Source of the DNA: Leptasterias polaris | Lineage: Eukaryota > Echinodermata > Asteroidea > Forcipulatida > Asteriidae | Length of the DNA: 64,000 bases | NCBI GenBank assembly: GCA_037783415.1 | Contig: JAZGTN010000007.1 | Coordinates: 4,733,501-4,797,500, forward strand | Direction: 5' to 3' | Shown: positions 23,951 through 37,200 of the stretch, one piece after another | How positions within the stretch are numbered: position 1 is the first letter of the stretch | How the letters are laid out: the number at the start of each line of letters is the position of its first letter | Position numbers and translations under genes: made by a program | Notes under the pieces: generated by a model | Seen by the model: the letters and a program-made list of their open reading frames with translations, nothing else | The model's database searches: none | Told to the model about the DNA's origin: nothing

Positions 23951-24053
23951 TACTATTTAATATACCCTAAACACTGCAGAACAAATTTGTAATACCTCAA
24001 GGGACCCTTCCCATGAAATATGCTAATTACATTCACGCATGCATACAGACACT

Positions 24054-24138
24054 ATTGGTTGGCAAACGCCTTAGAGTTGTGCACTAAGCAGACGCACAAA
24101 CGCGTCTGCGTCACGCCACCATCAGCCCCATATAAAAA
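24054..24138 (+). promoter_or_regulatory. promoter-like CCAAT and TATA pair
   Basis: The CCAAT-type motif attggttgg starts at 24054. TATAAAAA at 24131-24138 follows a short inverted repeat gcagacgc/gcgtctgc. No downstream gene is recognised, and the 79-codon frame at 24189 is not convincing. Confidence 0.3.
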
Positions 24139-24428
24139 GGCCCAATGTTTCATAATTTTGCCAACCAAAATTTAAGTGCGCACACGCAATGTGCAGTTTA
24201 CATAATTTCATGGGAATTGGGTCTATTGAAGCGTATAGAACAGAGTTCTGGCAGTTCAGGAGTTTTCAATGGCTTTTCGTGGCTTCAAGCATGCAATTTG
24301 TAAAAACGTCGTCGCATCAGTGCAAAAACATAATTGTTTATCTCGATTTTGCTACAACATCATATCACGCAAGAAAATGTTGTATCTCTGCACATACTTG
24401 GTTTGTGTGTACATCCGGGCTATTTTAA

Positions 24429-24742
24429 CCCTTTAGAGACCATAGTGGCCACAAGCGGCTTTTACCAAAATGCCCATGTATAGCGGCTGCAAACGGCCGC
24501 AAAGTTTAACCTACTTCTACTCACATAAAGAGGTCAAAGTAAAGGTCATGGCCACATATGAAATTTTCCGATGTAGTGTGTTGACATAGTATCCCAATTT
24601 CTAAACAAGAAACTAAATTTTCTCTTTCATTTTATTTATGTTGACATTTTTACTGACAAAATTTCAATGAAGAAACTTAACAATATTAGCAATGTCTGGG
24701 CGTTTTGTGATGATTATACGGAAATGAATGGTCTCTAAAGGG
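24429..24742. mobile_element. piggyBac-like MITE, copy 1
   Basis: The TIRs are ccctttagagaccat and atggtctctaaaggg, flanked by TTAA on both sides (24425-24428 and 24743-24746). A second, very similar copy is at 55392-55690. TTAA target duplications and CCCTTT ends fit piggyBac, although Kolobok-type elements also use TTAA. Confidence 0.85.
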
Positions 24743-24746
24743 TTAA

Positions 24747-25146
24747 GCAAGATAGGTCGTTTTGACAATGACAAATTTGCACATAACTTATGTGCTGTCT
24801 AGGGAGATACAACATTTTTTCACTGACACAAGAAAGTCAGAGTAAGGCCTTTATCACTTCTTCTAACAATCCCTTCGTTTAAATCTACTTAGCCCTTTCC
24901 TTACCATATGTGATTTCAGTCGACTGCACTCATACCCCTCTTCTTTACCATTGGCGACTATTGTCGACCAAGCTTCTACACACAAAAAAACACTCAAGCT
25001 TTGAGCACAAAGGCCATCTATCATAAACCTGTAATTTTGCTCATATTCACCCTCCATACCCAAGTTTACAATGGTTGGAAAGAGAAAAGAATAAATCTTT
25101 CCAATGATGGTAAAGTAAAACAAAATAAGTCCTGAATCGGTAGACG
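24747..25146 (-). other. INTS11 3' flank / presumed 3' UTR
   Basis: This non-coding stretch lies immediately after the stop codon. I see no canonical AATAAA on the minus strand here. A weak GATAAA-type hexamer occurs near 24850, and the first AATAAA lies inside the next MITE near 24633. The true cleavage site cannot be decided from sequence alone. Confidence 0.4.
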
Positions 25147-25215
25147 TTACGTATCGACATGTGACGCAAACCCATGTTGTAAGATGGTGAACAAGGAGCT
25201 ACCTAGTTCTTCATC
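25147..25215 (-). CDS. INTS11: INTS11 terminal coding exon
   Basis: It is 69 nt including TAA, with acceptor TGTACAG. It encodes [20 protein letters not shown] and DT, then stops. DEELGS is conserved, while the last residues differ from vertebrates. Confidence 0.93.
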   Translation of the reverse strand, partial: DEELGSSLFTILQHGFASHVDT

Positions 25216-28200
25216 CTGTACATAGAGACAAGAAGAAAAGAAAAATATTTATAGTTTGGCAAAATTGTATCAGAATTGCTGACTGTAATAATAATAATAA
25301 TAATAATAATATCAAGCATTTATAAAGCGTCATCTATCTAGGTAGCTTATTCCGAGGCACATATTATTACCCCTGGTCACTGGGCCATTTATTTCAATCC
25401 TTAAACCATCTCAGCTCCCTGGGGAGTATACAGCCTGTGCTGCAATATTTGCGCTACTAGGCTAAATCAATCACAAGAACCATCTCTGCCCTCACAGGTA
25501 CCCATTTTACCCCTGGGTGGAGAGAAGCAATTATAGTTAAGTGTCTTGCTCAGGGACACAAGTGTCACGACCGGGACTCGAACCCACACTCTGCTGAACA
25601 GAAACACCAGAACTTGAGTTCGGTGTTCTTATCCACTCGGCCACGACACCCCACTGTGAAAGAATTCTCCAATCTCATTCAGTCTAACTGTTCAGAGACC
25701 ACTCATTTCACTTTAACAACGACATGGCTAATGATTTCTTCTTCTTTTTTTGACTCAAAGTTGTCATTTAATAATGTGCACTGCACTGGTCGATGATGTC
25801 ATGTACACAAGGTCTATACATTTCTGTTTAAAATCATTTTGGAAATTTAGAGTAAGACAGAAAAAAGGGTCAGACCTGATATGGCCACGAAACCAGGAGA
25901 TCCAAAGCATCCTCTCCCTCACCCGATACCTACAAAGAAAAATTAATCAAAATTAGTTTGAAACTGAAGCTTCTTTCCTTGTCTTCTCTCTATTGGGTTA
26001 TTGGCTATACAGTGATTAAATATGCTTTTCTGAGAGTCCTTGGCTTCACAACCCAAATTAATAAATGAAATGAAATTTAATGGTAACATTTCATTACGTG
26101 AAACTCCATAAGCTTTTCTTAATTTTTCTCCAAATGTCTGTGAAGTAGCGCCCTCTTTTTTTTCCTTTTTCATTCTCACAAACCATATCAAAAAACTTGC
26201 AGGTACGTGAAAACCTAAAAAACAAGTAAAGAGCGCCCTCTTTGGTACACGATTATGAAGATTTGTTTGAGATGATTCCCCTCACCTTGACGAGGGCAGA
26301 GCCGACCAGGATGGAGCCGTCTGACGTCAGCTGAACACTCTGTTGTGGAAATCTCCTACACAGACATACAACAAAGTACAAAACCATTATAATATGCAGC
26401 AATAACACGCACTTCTTATGTGGCGCTTATTGTTTTGTTTGTTTAATGTATGTGGAGCTATGTTCGATTTCACTACGGGAAAGCTCCATTAAAGAAAGAG
26501 GCCGGAGTTATACATCCTTTTTGTCTTTACCACCAATCTTGCCTGTTATCTTCAGGTATTCCTTGTCCAAACAGTGGACTATAATTGGATCTTCATGCAC
26601 AGTATATGAAAACATTTTGTGGGTTTAACATTATTTTGAAATCTGAGGAGTGAAAACCGAGTTCCATGTAGTATTTATTATTTAAGAACCGCCAGCCAGT
26701 TATGTCGCTGACTGCGCCCAGGGAGGTTAACTGCTCATCCATGAAGTTTGTTGATTCAACAAGGATGGCAATATAAACACACCCTCGATCTCTGAAAAGG
26801 ATGGATACTTTCTGAGTTTTTTCAGCCAAAACTCAGAAATTCTTTAATGGAGCTTTCCCGTAATGATATAAGGGCCTTGTCAGTTGTCACACGAGGCAAC
26901 TTTTACAGGCACTTTGGAGGCAACCAACTGCAGTGCAAATGCTGCAGGACCACTTTGGTAGCACATGGATAATTGTTCAAACATGTCTTACAATCCACAA
27001 GAAAAAATATGTGAACATTGAAAAGTGAATGGCTTTTCTTCGTGGAGATTGCCTGGAGCTAGTTGCCTGTAAATTGCCCCGTGTGACATCATTACGGGAA
27101 AGCTTCATTAAAGAATTTCCGAGTTTTGGCTGAAAAACTCGGAAAGTCACGTATCCATCCTTTTTCAGTGGTAAAGGGTGTGTTTATATAGACCCATGAA
27201 CATAGCACCCTGTAACGGTTTACAAGGTGCTGTGGTGCAATATGCAGCCAACCAAACCAGAAAACTATACAACGCCCAATTGGTAGCAGGGGATGTCCCG
27301 TCCCCCCCCCCTCCCCTGCAAGTAACATGCTATTTTGGATGGTAACTGTTTGGTAAGCAAAATTCTTTTGTACTTAAGCAGCTCTGTGAAATTGGGACCA
27401 GGGCCCAAATGTTATTGAGCTATAGAGCTGCTAGAGCACAAAAGGTACTAAGCAAAACAAGATAGTTACCAGCCAAAATACCATATGTCTTGTGTACTAT
27501 TTGTAACTGGTATCCCGCTCATTTGTGCTTAGCAGAAAATTGTTGCTCAGCATTTTTTGCTCAATGATATTGAGCCAAAGAGCTGACGAGTGCTCTGGGA
27601 GTGTATTTTGATGTTTTAGTCGTAGTCCATAACCACCTGTGACACCAACCAAACTTATCATCTCACCCACACACTAGAATGGACTTTTCGCGGAATAGTA
27701 GGTGATCAGTGCTTAACACATACCTCTTGAGTTTCTTCTGGACCACCTCCATTCCCATTAGGGGAATGGTCACGGTTGAGGTGAATCTTATTTCATGCTC
27801 AGACATGCCAAGCTGCTGCATCGTTCTGGACGGATCCTCCAAAAAGACTTTCTACAAACCAAAACAAAAAACAAAATTGAGTATTGGGTCAAAGTTTTCT
27901 CTACCTATTTAAAGACAGAACTATTTGGTATATACGTAAATTTTTAAGCTGAAAGCTAAACCCATCGGAATCGATGCGAACACTTTCACCAATGCACTGT
28001 TTATAACAGCATGTAATATTGTTCTATATTTCAAAATAATAGTAATAATATTGAACATTTCTAGTGCACCATGTTTCATTGTCTGTCAAGGATGACACTC
28101 CTGGCGCCAAAAAAACCCAAGAACTCTGCTATACACAAAAGACAACCAAAGGTGGGAGCTATGATTTCGGAAATAAATAGGTTTTGGGATGTGTTTTAGA

Positions 28201-31200
28201 TTGAGAACAAGTATCGGCTTGTCTGAGTTGAAGCGGGATGCTGTTCCAAAGGGATGGCCTGGCATTTGAAAAAACAACAATCACCCCAGGAGTGCAAGGA
28301 ACCTGGAATGTTGAGAGCAGGTTAATTGAGGAGTGAAGCTGTCTTGGAGGTTTGCACAGAAGAATTTAGTCACAGATGTACAGGTGATGTGCCATTCCGG
28401 GAGTGGAAGATGATAAGGAGAAACTTAAAGATGATGCGATCCAAAACGTGAAGCCAGTGTATTGCTTTATCATATATTTCTGGTAATGAAACCAAGGATG
28501 CCTCATAAGTGAACTTAATCACTGTAGCTCACAAGCCAGAGGAAACCTGTAAACAAGGGTGCTTGCTATGTGAACCAGAAACACCGGGGTTAACCCCTAC
28601 TCTTCCACAGAAAGTGTTCTGGGTTATTTTTTGTGCACTGTCAATCCTAGTACACTGAAGCATGGGATTCAAATGCTTCTTAACTTCTTTTTGATGAAAC
28701 AAGAATCAGTATTCATGGCTGGTAGTTTTCTATTCTGATTGGTCGATGTTTGAATGATTGACAGACTTTGATTGGATGAATTAGAATAAAGGGGAGGAGC
28801 TTAGCGCCTTATCTTACATCTCCTGTGATAGTAACAGCTCCATGGAGGATCTTTGGCTTCTTGACGTCTTTAAGCACATCTCCTTGGAAAACAAAAATCA
28901 CGATTAGTTAGGTACATGGCAGAGGAGTATGGTGACAAAAGAAAACTGGATTCCTTCTCCCCTTTTAGTCTAGAGGATAAAGACCCCTGAACCTCCCGGG
29001 TGGTACGTGTTAGATAAATGGGTAGTGGGCCTGGGTCTCCCCTTGGTCTAGAGGATGAAGCCCCCTGAACCTCCTGGGTGTTACATGTTGGATAAATGGG
29101 TAGTGGGCCTGGGTCTCCCCTTGGTCTAGAGGATGAAGCCCCCTGAACCTCCTGGGTGGTACGTGTTAGATAAATGGGTAGTGGGCCTGGGTCTCCCCTT
29201 GGTCTAGAGGATGAAGACCCCAAACCTCCTGGGTGTTACATGTTTGGGTAATGGGCCTGGGTCTCCCCTAGGTCTAGAGGATGAAGCCCCCCTGAACCTC
29301 CTGGGTGTTTCATGTTCGATAAACAGGGCGAGGGCCTGGATCTCCCCCTGGTCTAAAGTCTGGGATTAGGGCAAAGTTGGTGTTAGTTTTGCAAAAAGCT
29401 GAAAGATCTGGTCACAAAGCGTCATAAACATCTGAGAATGTTTACCTGTTACAGCAATGCTCCGCTTCAGTAAGCTGAGAGACACATCAGCCGGAAGGTT
29501 TGCCTTCGTTTCTACGGTAACAATCTCCCCATTGGCTGGCATATAACACTGAACACCTAAAGGAACATAACAATTAAAATGTATAAGGGGCTATTCCATC
29601 AAGATCATAGCGCACATAATAAATTAACATGGGTAGAGATGAGTCTTATAATAGCTTTACGAAATAGAGATAAACTAACAGATTTCCCAATGACAGGAGG
29701 AGGTTCAAAATCATTGGTCCAGCCAGCTACACCGAAAGCTTTTTGACGCAGCCTTTTGTTAGCACAGCGACCATTCAAGTGAGTGATGTCAAGTGTGAAC
29801 TTATTTGTCGCTAGCCATGCTGGGAGGACTTACATGCGCACGACACAAACACACGTTACTAGAACTGTGCGATGATGTGCTACAAAACTTCACTACGCGT
29901 ACGTAGCCTACATATGTGTAGTTCTCCAGCATGGCAGACCTCTGCATTGCTATAGAAATGTGATGTCAGTAAGAATAATAATAACTAGTATTTAGTACGC
30001 TCTCCATAGTACACTATATCACAGCGTTTACACAAAATAAACATACAAGGGCATATATACAGGGATGTGACAGGCTGTTGAACAAACAATTGAACTCTTG
30101 CAAGCACGAACCCACTAATACAATTTATCTTTGGCTTTAAAAGCCATACTCTGCAATCTGGGGTGATATATGGTTTTATCTTCTTTTTTTATATAAATTT
30201 GATCTTTAAAAAAATTTTGAGGGGGGAAAAAAAACCCTGGATTTTCGGTTCAATACATCCCTGTATTAAACAGTTACACAGTAGGAGGGTTGAATTATCT
30301 CCTCACCAAATTCTCCAGTGATCTTCTGTTTGAGGAACTCCATCTTCTTGGCTTCCCCGTGAACCAGGAGTACATTCTTCGGTTCACACATTCTGATCAG
30401 CTGCATGATGCCCTTAGCATCGGCATGAGCACTGTGTTTCAAAGGAATGGTATAAGATTACAGTCAATAACAACAATAAATTAAGAACTCACTCGGCGGC
30501 AGTGAAGTTAATAACGAGAAGTTCCCTCGATCCATTAAGCGAAAGTAGTAGTCCCGGCCGTTTTCCTAACTTCCGCCCAGGTAGTAGTTAATTACCAGCT
30601 CAGTTTTGTGGTAAAGAAATTGTTATTAAGGATATTATTCCAAAGATCGATAGAGCAGCATTATTATTTACTGGAAAAAATCAAGTTGTGTTTTTTAGTT
30701 TACGAAGCAGAATTCAAACATGTGAACTGGAAATTAAAAACATATTATTGTTATTATCTAGATGAAAAAAACAAATATCAGAGATGTTCAACATAGTGTT
30801 GAAGAAAAGTCTTTTTGAAATGAAATTTTTTTCTAATTGTACTTTGTATATGTGATTGTTTAGGTGCAAAATGGCCGTTGGTAGTAGAAATACATAGCAC
30901 GTGAACTGTTTACAGTGATATAAAAGTGATCTAAGTGGTTAATTTTTGTAGGACGTAGAATTTAATTAAGGATATTTTAAACAAGAATACAAACTATTAC
31001 GAAAAGTTGAGAAGGGAAAGTGATAATCAGTTTCATGCTGAGAAATGTCAAGATATTTGAATAAAGAAAACACATTTATTATCTAGACATTAGTACCAAA
31101 AAGAACAAGCGCGAAGATTTTGTAAATTCTCTACAAACTGATTTTGTCAAGCTTTGTTTAAAGGCACTGAACACGTTTTGTAATTGTCAAAGACCAGTAT

Positions 31201-34200
31201 TCTCACTTGGTGTATCCCAACATATGCATAAAATAACAAGCCTGTGAAAATTTGGAATCAATTGGTCATTGAAGTTGCAAGAAAATGATGAAAGAAAAAA
31301 CACCCTTGTTGTACAAATTAGTGTGCTTTCAGATAGGAATAAAAGGCTTCTGGCCAGAAGTCTTTTATTATTTTAGTGAGAAATGACCTCTTTCTCAAAA
31401 ACTAAGTTACTTCGGAGGGAGTCGTTTCTCACAATGTTTTATACTATCAACAGCTCTCCGTTGCTGGTTACCAAGTAAGTTTTTATGCTTATATATATTT
31501 TGAGTAATTACCAAACGTGTACAGTGCCTTTAATCACATGGTTGATAACGATAACCTCAGTTTTGTGGTAAAGAAAATGTTCTTAAAAATACTAGTGCAA
31601 AGATCGATAGAGCAGCAACTTTGTTTTGTAAAATAATGTATGTGTGTTTACGTTTAGGGGAAGTCAAACTTATTATCTGGATGAAAAAAACAATTATCAG
31701 CAATGTTGAACAGAATGTTTAAGAAGGAAATTTGTGAAAAGGTATTTTTGTTGTTTAAATATTTATGTATGTCAATCTTAAAAGACAAAAAGTATCTTAA
31801 AAGACAAAAACATTGATTGCTCCTCTTCACCAGGAGTAAATTTGAACCTGTGAGTGTGGACGTTGTACATGTTGTTGTGAATTAACAGCAACCTGTTTGC
31901 CCTGTTGGCTGTCGTTCTACAGAAATGGTTGCAAAGATCAGTAGAACAGCAAAATTACTTGCTGAAACAATCAATTGATGAGGTGGAAGTCAAGTTTGTG
32001 AACTGGAAATTCAGAAATAGTATATTTTTTGTATCTGGATGATAAAAAAATATCAGAAATGTCAACTGAGTGTTTAAGAAAAGTCTTTTGGAATTAGTAT
32101 ATTCTCTTTTTAATTCACCGTATTGTCTTAGTCTTGATGTATGTAAGCATTAGATTAGTGAATAAAATAATATTTTGAATGAATATTAACATTCACCTGG
32201 TACCTGTGAGTCTGGACCTTGTACCTGATTGTTGTGAATAAAATAGTAACCTGTGCACCCATTGGGATGCCGGTGCTGCATACTCTCAATGAGTTGAGAT
32301 GGTTTCAAGAATGCCTGAAGCCAAACAGGGGTACCTCGGCGCTTTGATGCAATTTTCAATACACATAACAAAACTAAAACAGTTAATACTATTTTTAGGT
32401 TGCCATTTTGGAGGCAAAATCACTGGCGCCATTTTGAGCCACTCTGCGGAAGCACTAATCCATTGGTGTAGCAGTGTCTTACTAAACGTCAAATGAATCT
32501 CAGTTATAATTTAAACGAGGTTTGTTTTTCTTTACAGAGAAAGCCTAGTTCTGATTGCCTGTAAGATGCCCATGTGACATTACCTTGGTATAGTACTGGT
32601 TTTGTGCCCTTCCATTAAAGGTACAAACAAAAGAGGCTCCTTCGGTTTGTTTGCACACGGCTACATGTATGATTTCACTCTTCCCCTTACACACACATGT
32701 TTATAAAATTTAGAGTTATGTTTTTATACTTGTAAGTTGCTTTACTATATTTTGTCCTGGTTTTTTGTCAGCAGCATCATTGTTCAGCATGTAAAAAGTC
32801 ATTAAAGAGCATTATTTTCCATATATGAAATTTGAAAATATACATAAAAAAATAAAAACAACATGAAGTTTCTGGCAACACTGCTCCCTGGTACAAAAAA
32901 TACCAAACCCTTTTTTTATTCTTATTCTTACAGACCAACATCTTATCTTTCAATCCTGGAAGCAAAACTTTCCTAAATATGTACTTTCAGACAATTTTGG
33001 CAACCACCTCTATTTCCCAAATTGACTTTTGCTCAAACCACCCCTTTATGGAATAAAGGAATCTTCCATTCACAATTAACTTTACTTGTATCAAGCACAT
33101 TTGTGGACAGATTCAGGATGAATATTTACGATATTTTAGCCGAGAGGTAGGTCAACTATTTGGTCTTTATACAGTGAAGCTCACAACCTTCGGATATTTT
33201 TACTTATGAAAAGAGCTAAATTAGGTAAAAAATGGTAACTTTCTATTTTCTCCGGTGTGGATGCAAAAATATGGTGAGTACTCTACTGTCAAGGTTACTG
33301 CCAAGGTTTTCAATAGGCGACAGTTTTTTCGGTCTTTAAAGTGATTGCTGAAGCGTACGCTAAAGTCACATAACGTCTACCTGTAAAGTATGACATTGTA
33401 AGTATGGATTGTGCAGTCTACACAACCATCTCAACTTGAAGGTCGGGCCATTGTGATGGCGAATACTCTGCCTCAGCTGGGCTTATTTCTCTCCATCAGG
33501 TCTGCCAGTAAATTCAAAGACTTGTGAATATTTCAGAAGGGTTCTTAATTACCAAAACGTACACTAAAGTCGTGTAGGGCTTAACTGTAAAGTATTGTAT
33601 TGTAAGTATTGATTTTGCGATCTACATGACCATTTTTTGAAGGTCTGGCCATTGTGATGGTGAATACTCTGCCTCAGCATTGATTTGGAGTAGGCCTACA
33701 AATGAAAAGAGCTTAAATTATAGAAACGTTTACTGCCAAGGTTTTCAATAGGCAACAGTTTTTCGGGTCTTTAAAGTGAAGGGTCTTAATTGCTAAAACG
33801 GGGTTCGGATAGGAAGGAGGGTGTGAGAAAGAAGGAGACTGCCCAATTAGTCTATAATGCCAACTCTAATGTGGATTACACTAGATGTTACCACCTGCAC
33901 CAAACTTGGATTAAAAAGACGGGTTACAGGCAACAGTGTTGCAACTATGTTTTATTTTCTATCCATTTATCCTATTTATATTTAAATACTGTAGTCCAGG
34001 TCTAAAAGAAAATGTTTGACATCAAAAGTCACTTTCCAATTCCATGTATCTTAACTCTAGGCCTATATATCAAGGTTCACATTTAAAAATCATGTCTCTG
34101 ACAACACTGACTGCCTTTCATGCCATTTAAAGGTATTATACAGGATTGGCAGAGCTGACAAAATAATCCCAGACAGTGTTCATGTTTTGTGTAATCAACC

Positions 34201-37200
34201 ACATACATGAAATAACAAACCTGTGAAAATTTGAGCTCAATTGGTCATCGAGGTCACGAGAAAATAGTGAAAAGAGACCTTATGTGTTTTCTGTTTTTCA
34301 AACATCAAGTTTATTATCGCGCGCGATAAAAACTATTGTTTTACTCATTTCTCAGAAACGATAGCATTTTAGGCAGAAATATTTTAAGGAACCCTTTCTA
34401 CCATTACTTACTTTAAATCATGTGTGAATCATGTGTGAATCTGTGAACATTTGTGTTTTTCGATCTTACCAATAGTGTACAGGGCCTTTAAGTATTTTTT
34501 TCTCTTCATATCAACATTTATTTTATGTAATCTATCATAAATATGACCAATTTGTTTTATAATTTGTCAATTTAGACTTCCTTTGTATACTTTTTGGCCA
34601 TTCATTGCGTTTATTTCAGCCAAAGTGCTAACTTTCCGGCAACACTGTTTTCGCGCACCTGAAATACCAAAACATTTTATTCCATGTTTTGTAGGTTGGT
34701 ATCTTATCTTCCAATTATGAAAGTAGCATTATCCACAAAGTGCCACTTTCGGCATTATGGCCCAATTCAATACCCCATTTTTCGCTATGAGAAATATGAT
34801 GACAACACCCCTATTTGAAATTATGGTTTGATCCAAAGTGGAACACACTTTAATTTAAAAATCATTTTCTGAAAGAGTAAAGATGGTTGTGCATTCCAGT
34901 TTACCTATAATTCTTTACTTAAATAGTGTAAAAACTTGCAAAATTTGCTGGAAATCTTATTTTGGCCGTTACCATGGCAACCGACAACTGAAATTCAAAT
35001 GTTTTCTATTTGTGTACTATATGTACCCATACCTACTCATACAGGGAATATTGCCAAAATCCATGTTTTGAAGTTTGCCAACTTTAACAAAATATCTTTG
35101 ATGTTTACAGCAACCCAGTCTTAATTACCTGTAAAGTATGACATTGTAATTATTGATTGTGCTGTCCACAGGGCCGTTCCAACGTGAAGGTCTGGCCATT
35201 GTGATGGCGAATACTTGCCCGAACTTGGCTAATTTCTCTCCATCAGGTCTGCCAGTAAATTCAAAGACTTCTGAATATTTTAGAATGGTCCTTAATTACC
35301 AAAACAAACACTAAAATTGCTCAGGGCTTCACTGTAAAGTATTATATTGTAAGTATTGATTGTGCGGTCTAAACGACCATCTCAATTTGAAGGTCGGGCC
35401 ATTGTGATGTCGAATACTCTACTGCCAAGGTTTTCAATAGGCGACAGTTTTTTGGGTCTTTAAAGTGATTGCAGTCGCAACTAAACAATCTTGACCGAGA
35501 AGAGCACAGCCAATCAAAACCCGCCACAGATAATTCGGGCGGTTGTCTCCAAGCTTTTGGTTTGGTGGTTTTTGTTTATATCTCATGGCGGTGGAAAACA
35601 GTGACGTCAATAGGTGGAGCTTACTGTATAACAACTATTTACAACCAAAGATTTGGTTCATTTGATTCGTCTGTGTCGGAGACTAACTGTCAGTGTCAGG
35701 AAATTGTTTTCATGGACAGTTAAGAGGGAAAATAAACACAAATTTTCACTCTGATACATTTTCGAAAATAGGATCCACGAACATTCATCATGAAAGTTGT
35801 AGCCCTGATCTTGTTTCTGATTTTGATGATACAAACATGCCAGAGTGCAAAACAACAACGGTTCATCGAAACGTTCTTCTTAGCTGAAAACCGAGCCTTA
35901 CTGAATCCAGTGTTTCAGTGGAAGACTTTATCTTCTCCTGTGGTCTGTGGGCGAGACTGCTCTATGGATCCACAGTGTGCATCATTCAACTATCACATCA
36001 TACGACACACTTGTATGTTGAATAATGCCAGCAGAGCTCACAGCCCTGATGACTTTGTTGAGATTCAAGGAAGTGCCTACTATGATGACAACTTTGACAC
36101 TTTGTCATTTTCACTACCCAGCACTACAAGTTACAGTAGTTGTCTGGAGTTGTATCAAGCTGGTTACCGCATCAATGGTTTATACACCATATTTCCTACA
36201 AGTCTGACTGATGGATTACAGGTTTACTGTGATATGGAGACAGATGGAGGAGGCTGGATTCTGTTCCAGAGGAGACAAGATGGCTCCCTTGACTTTTACC
36301 GTACCTGGGCTGAATAACTGGGTTTGGTGATCTAGAGAATGAGTTCTGGTTGGGGAATGATATCCTGCGTGACCTTACTGGATCAGGACAATGGCAACTC
36401 AGAGTAGATATGGAAGATTGGGAGTCCAGCACAGCTTGGGCTTCTTATGGTGAGTTTGCTGTTACAGGTGACAAGTACACTCTCCATGTTGGTTTATATG
36501 ATGCTCAGAGTACAGCAGGAGATTCATTAGCTAGTATTAATGGGCATCAATTCAGTACAAAAGACCAGGACAATGATGCATGGTATGGAAGTTGTGCGAA
36601 GAAATACAAGGGTGCCTGGTGGTATAACGGATGCTTTAATGCTCATCTGAATGGTGAATACTACCAACAGGCTGATGTGTCGTATATTCAGCTTCAGGGA
36701 ATACAGTGGATCCACTGGAAAGGATCTCAATACTCACTCAAGAAATGCAGCATGAAAGTACGGCAAGTAATATAAACTCAAACTCTTACCAAGGGTTGGA
36801 ACATGGAACATGAATCGATTAATCTGTGGAACTGAAAAGGTAATTTTCACTGCTTTAAAGAAATTCCCCAAGAAAATGCAAATCATTAACATCAACTCGG
36901 ACTCTCCCTTTATGAAAACAAACATTAGGCTTTTTTTAAACAACTGAACACTGTTTAAAACTTGTTAACAAACTTTTAACGCAAGCGGTCAAGGATTTTG
37001 TTTTGAGATTAATTTGTTTGTATTCGTTTTGTTGTTGATCATAAGATCAAACACACTTTTTGTAGTTTTAATAATATTGATCATGGTACAGGCGAGTGAT
37101 CCAATGACGCGTTTACAGTGGAGGTCGTATTCTCAACAAATGATCTTGACAATGATGCAGATTCTTGTAATTGTGCGTTGAAGTTTGAAGGTGACTGGTT

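Noticed and set aside
28870..29223. 117-codon frame with 26-residue proline-rich repeats
   Set aside because: It is produced by a 78-bp intronic minisatellite and enters the INTS11 exon in the wrong frame.
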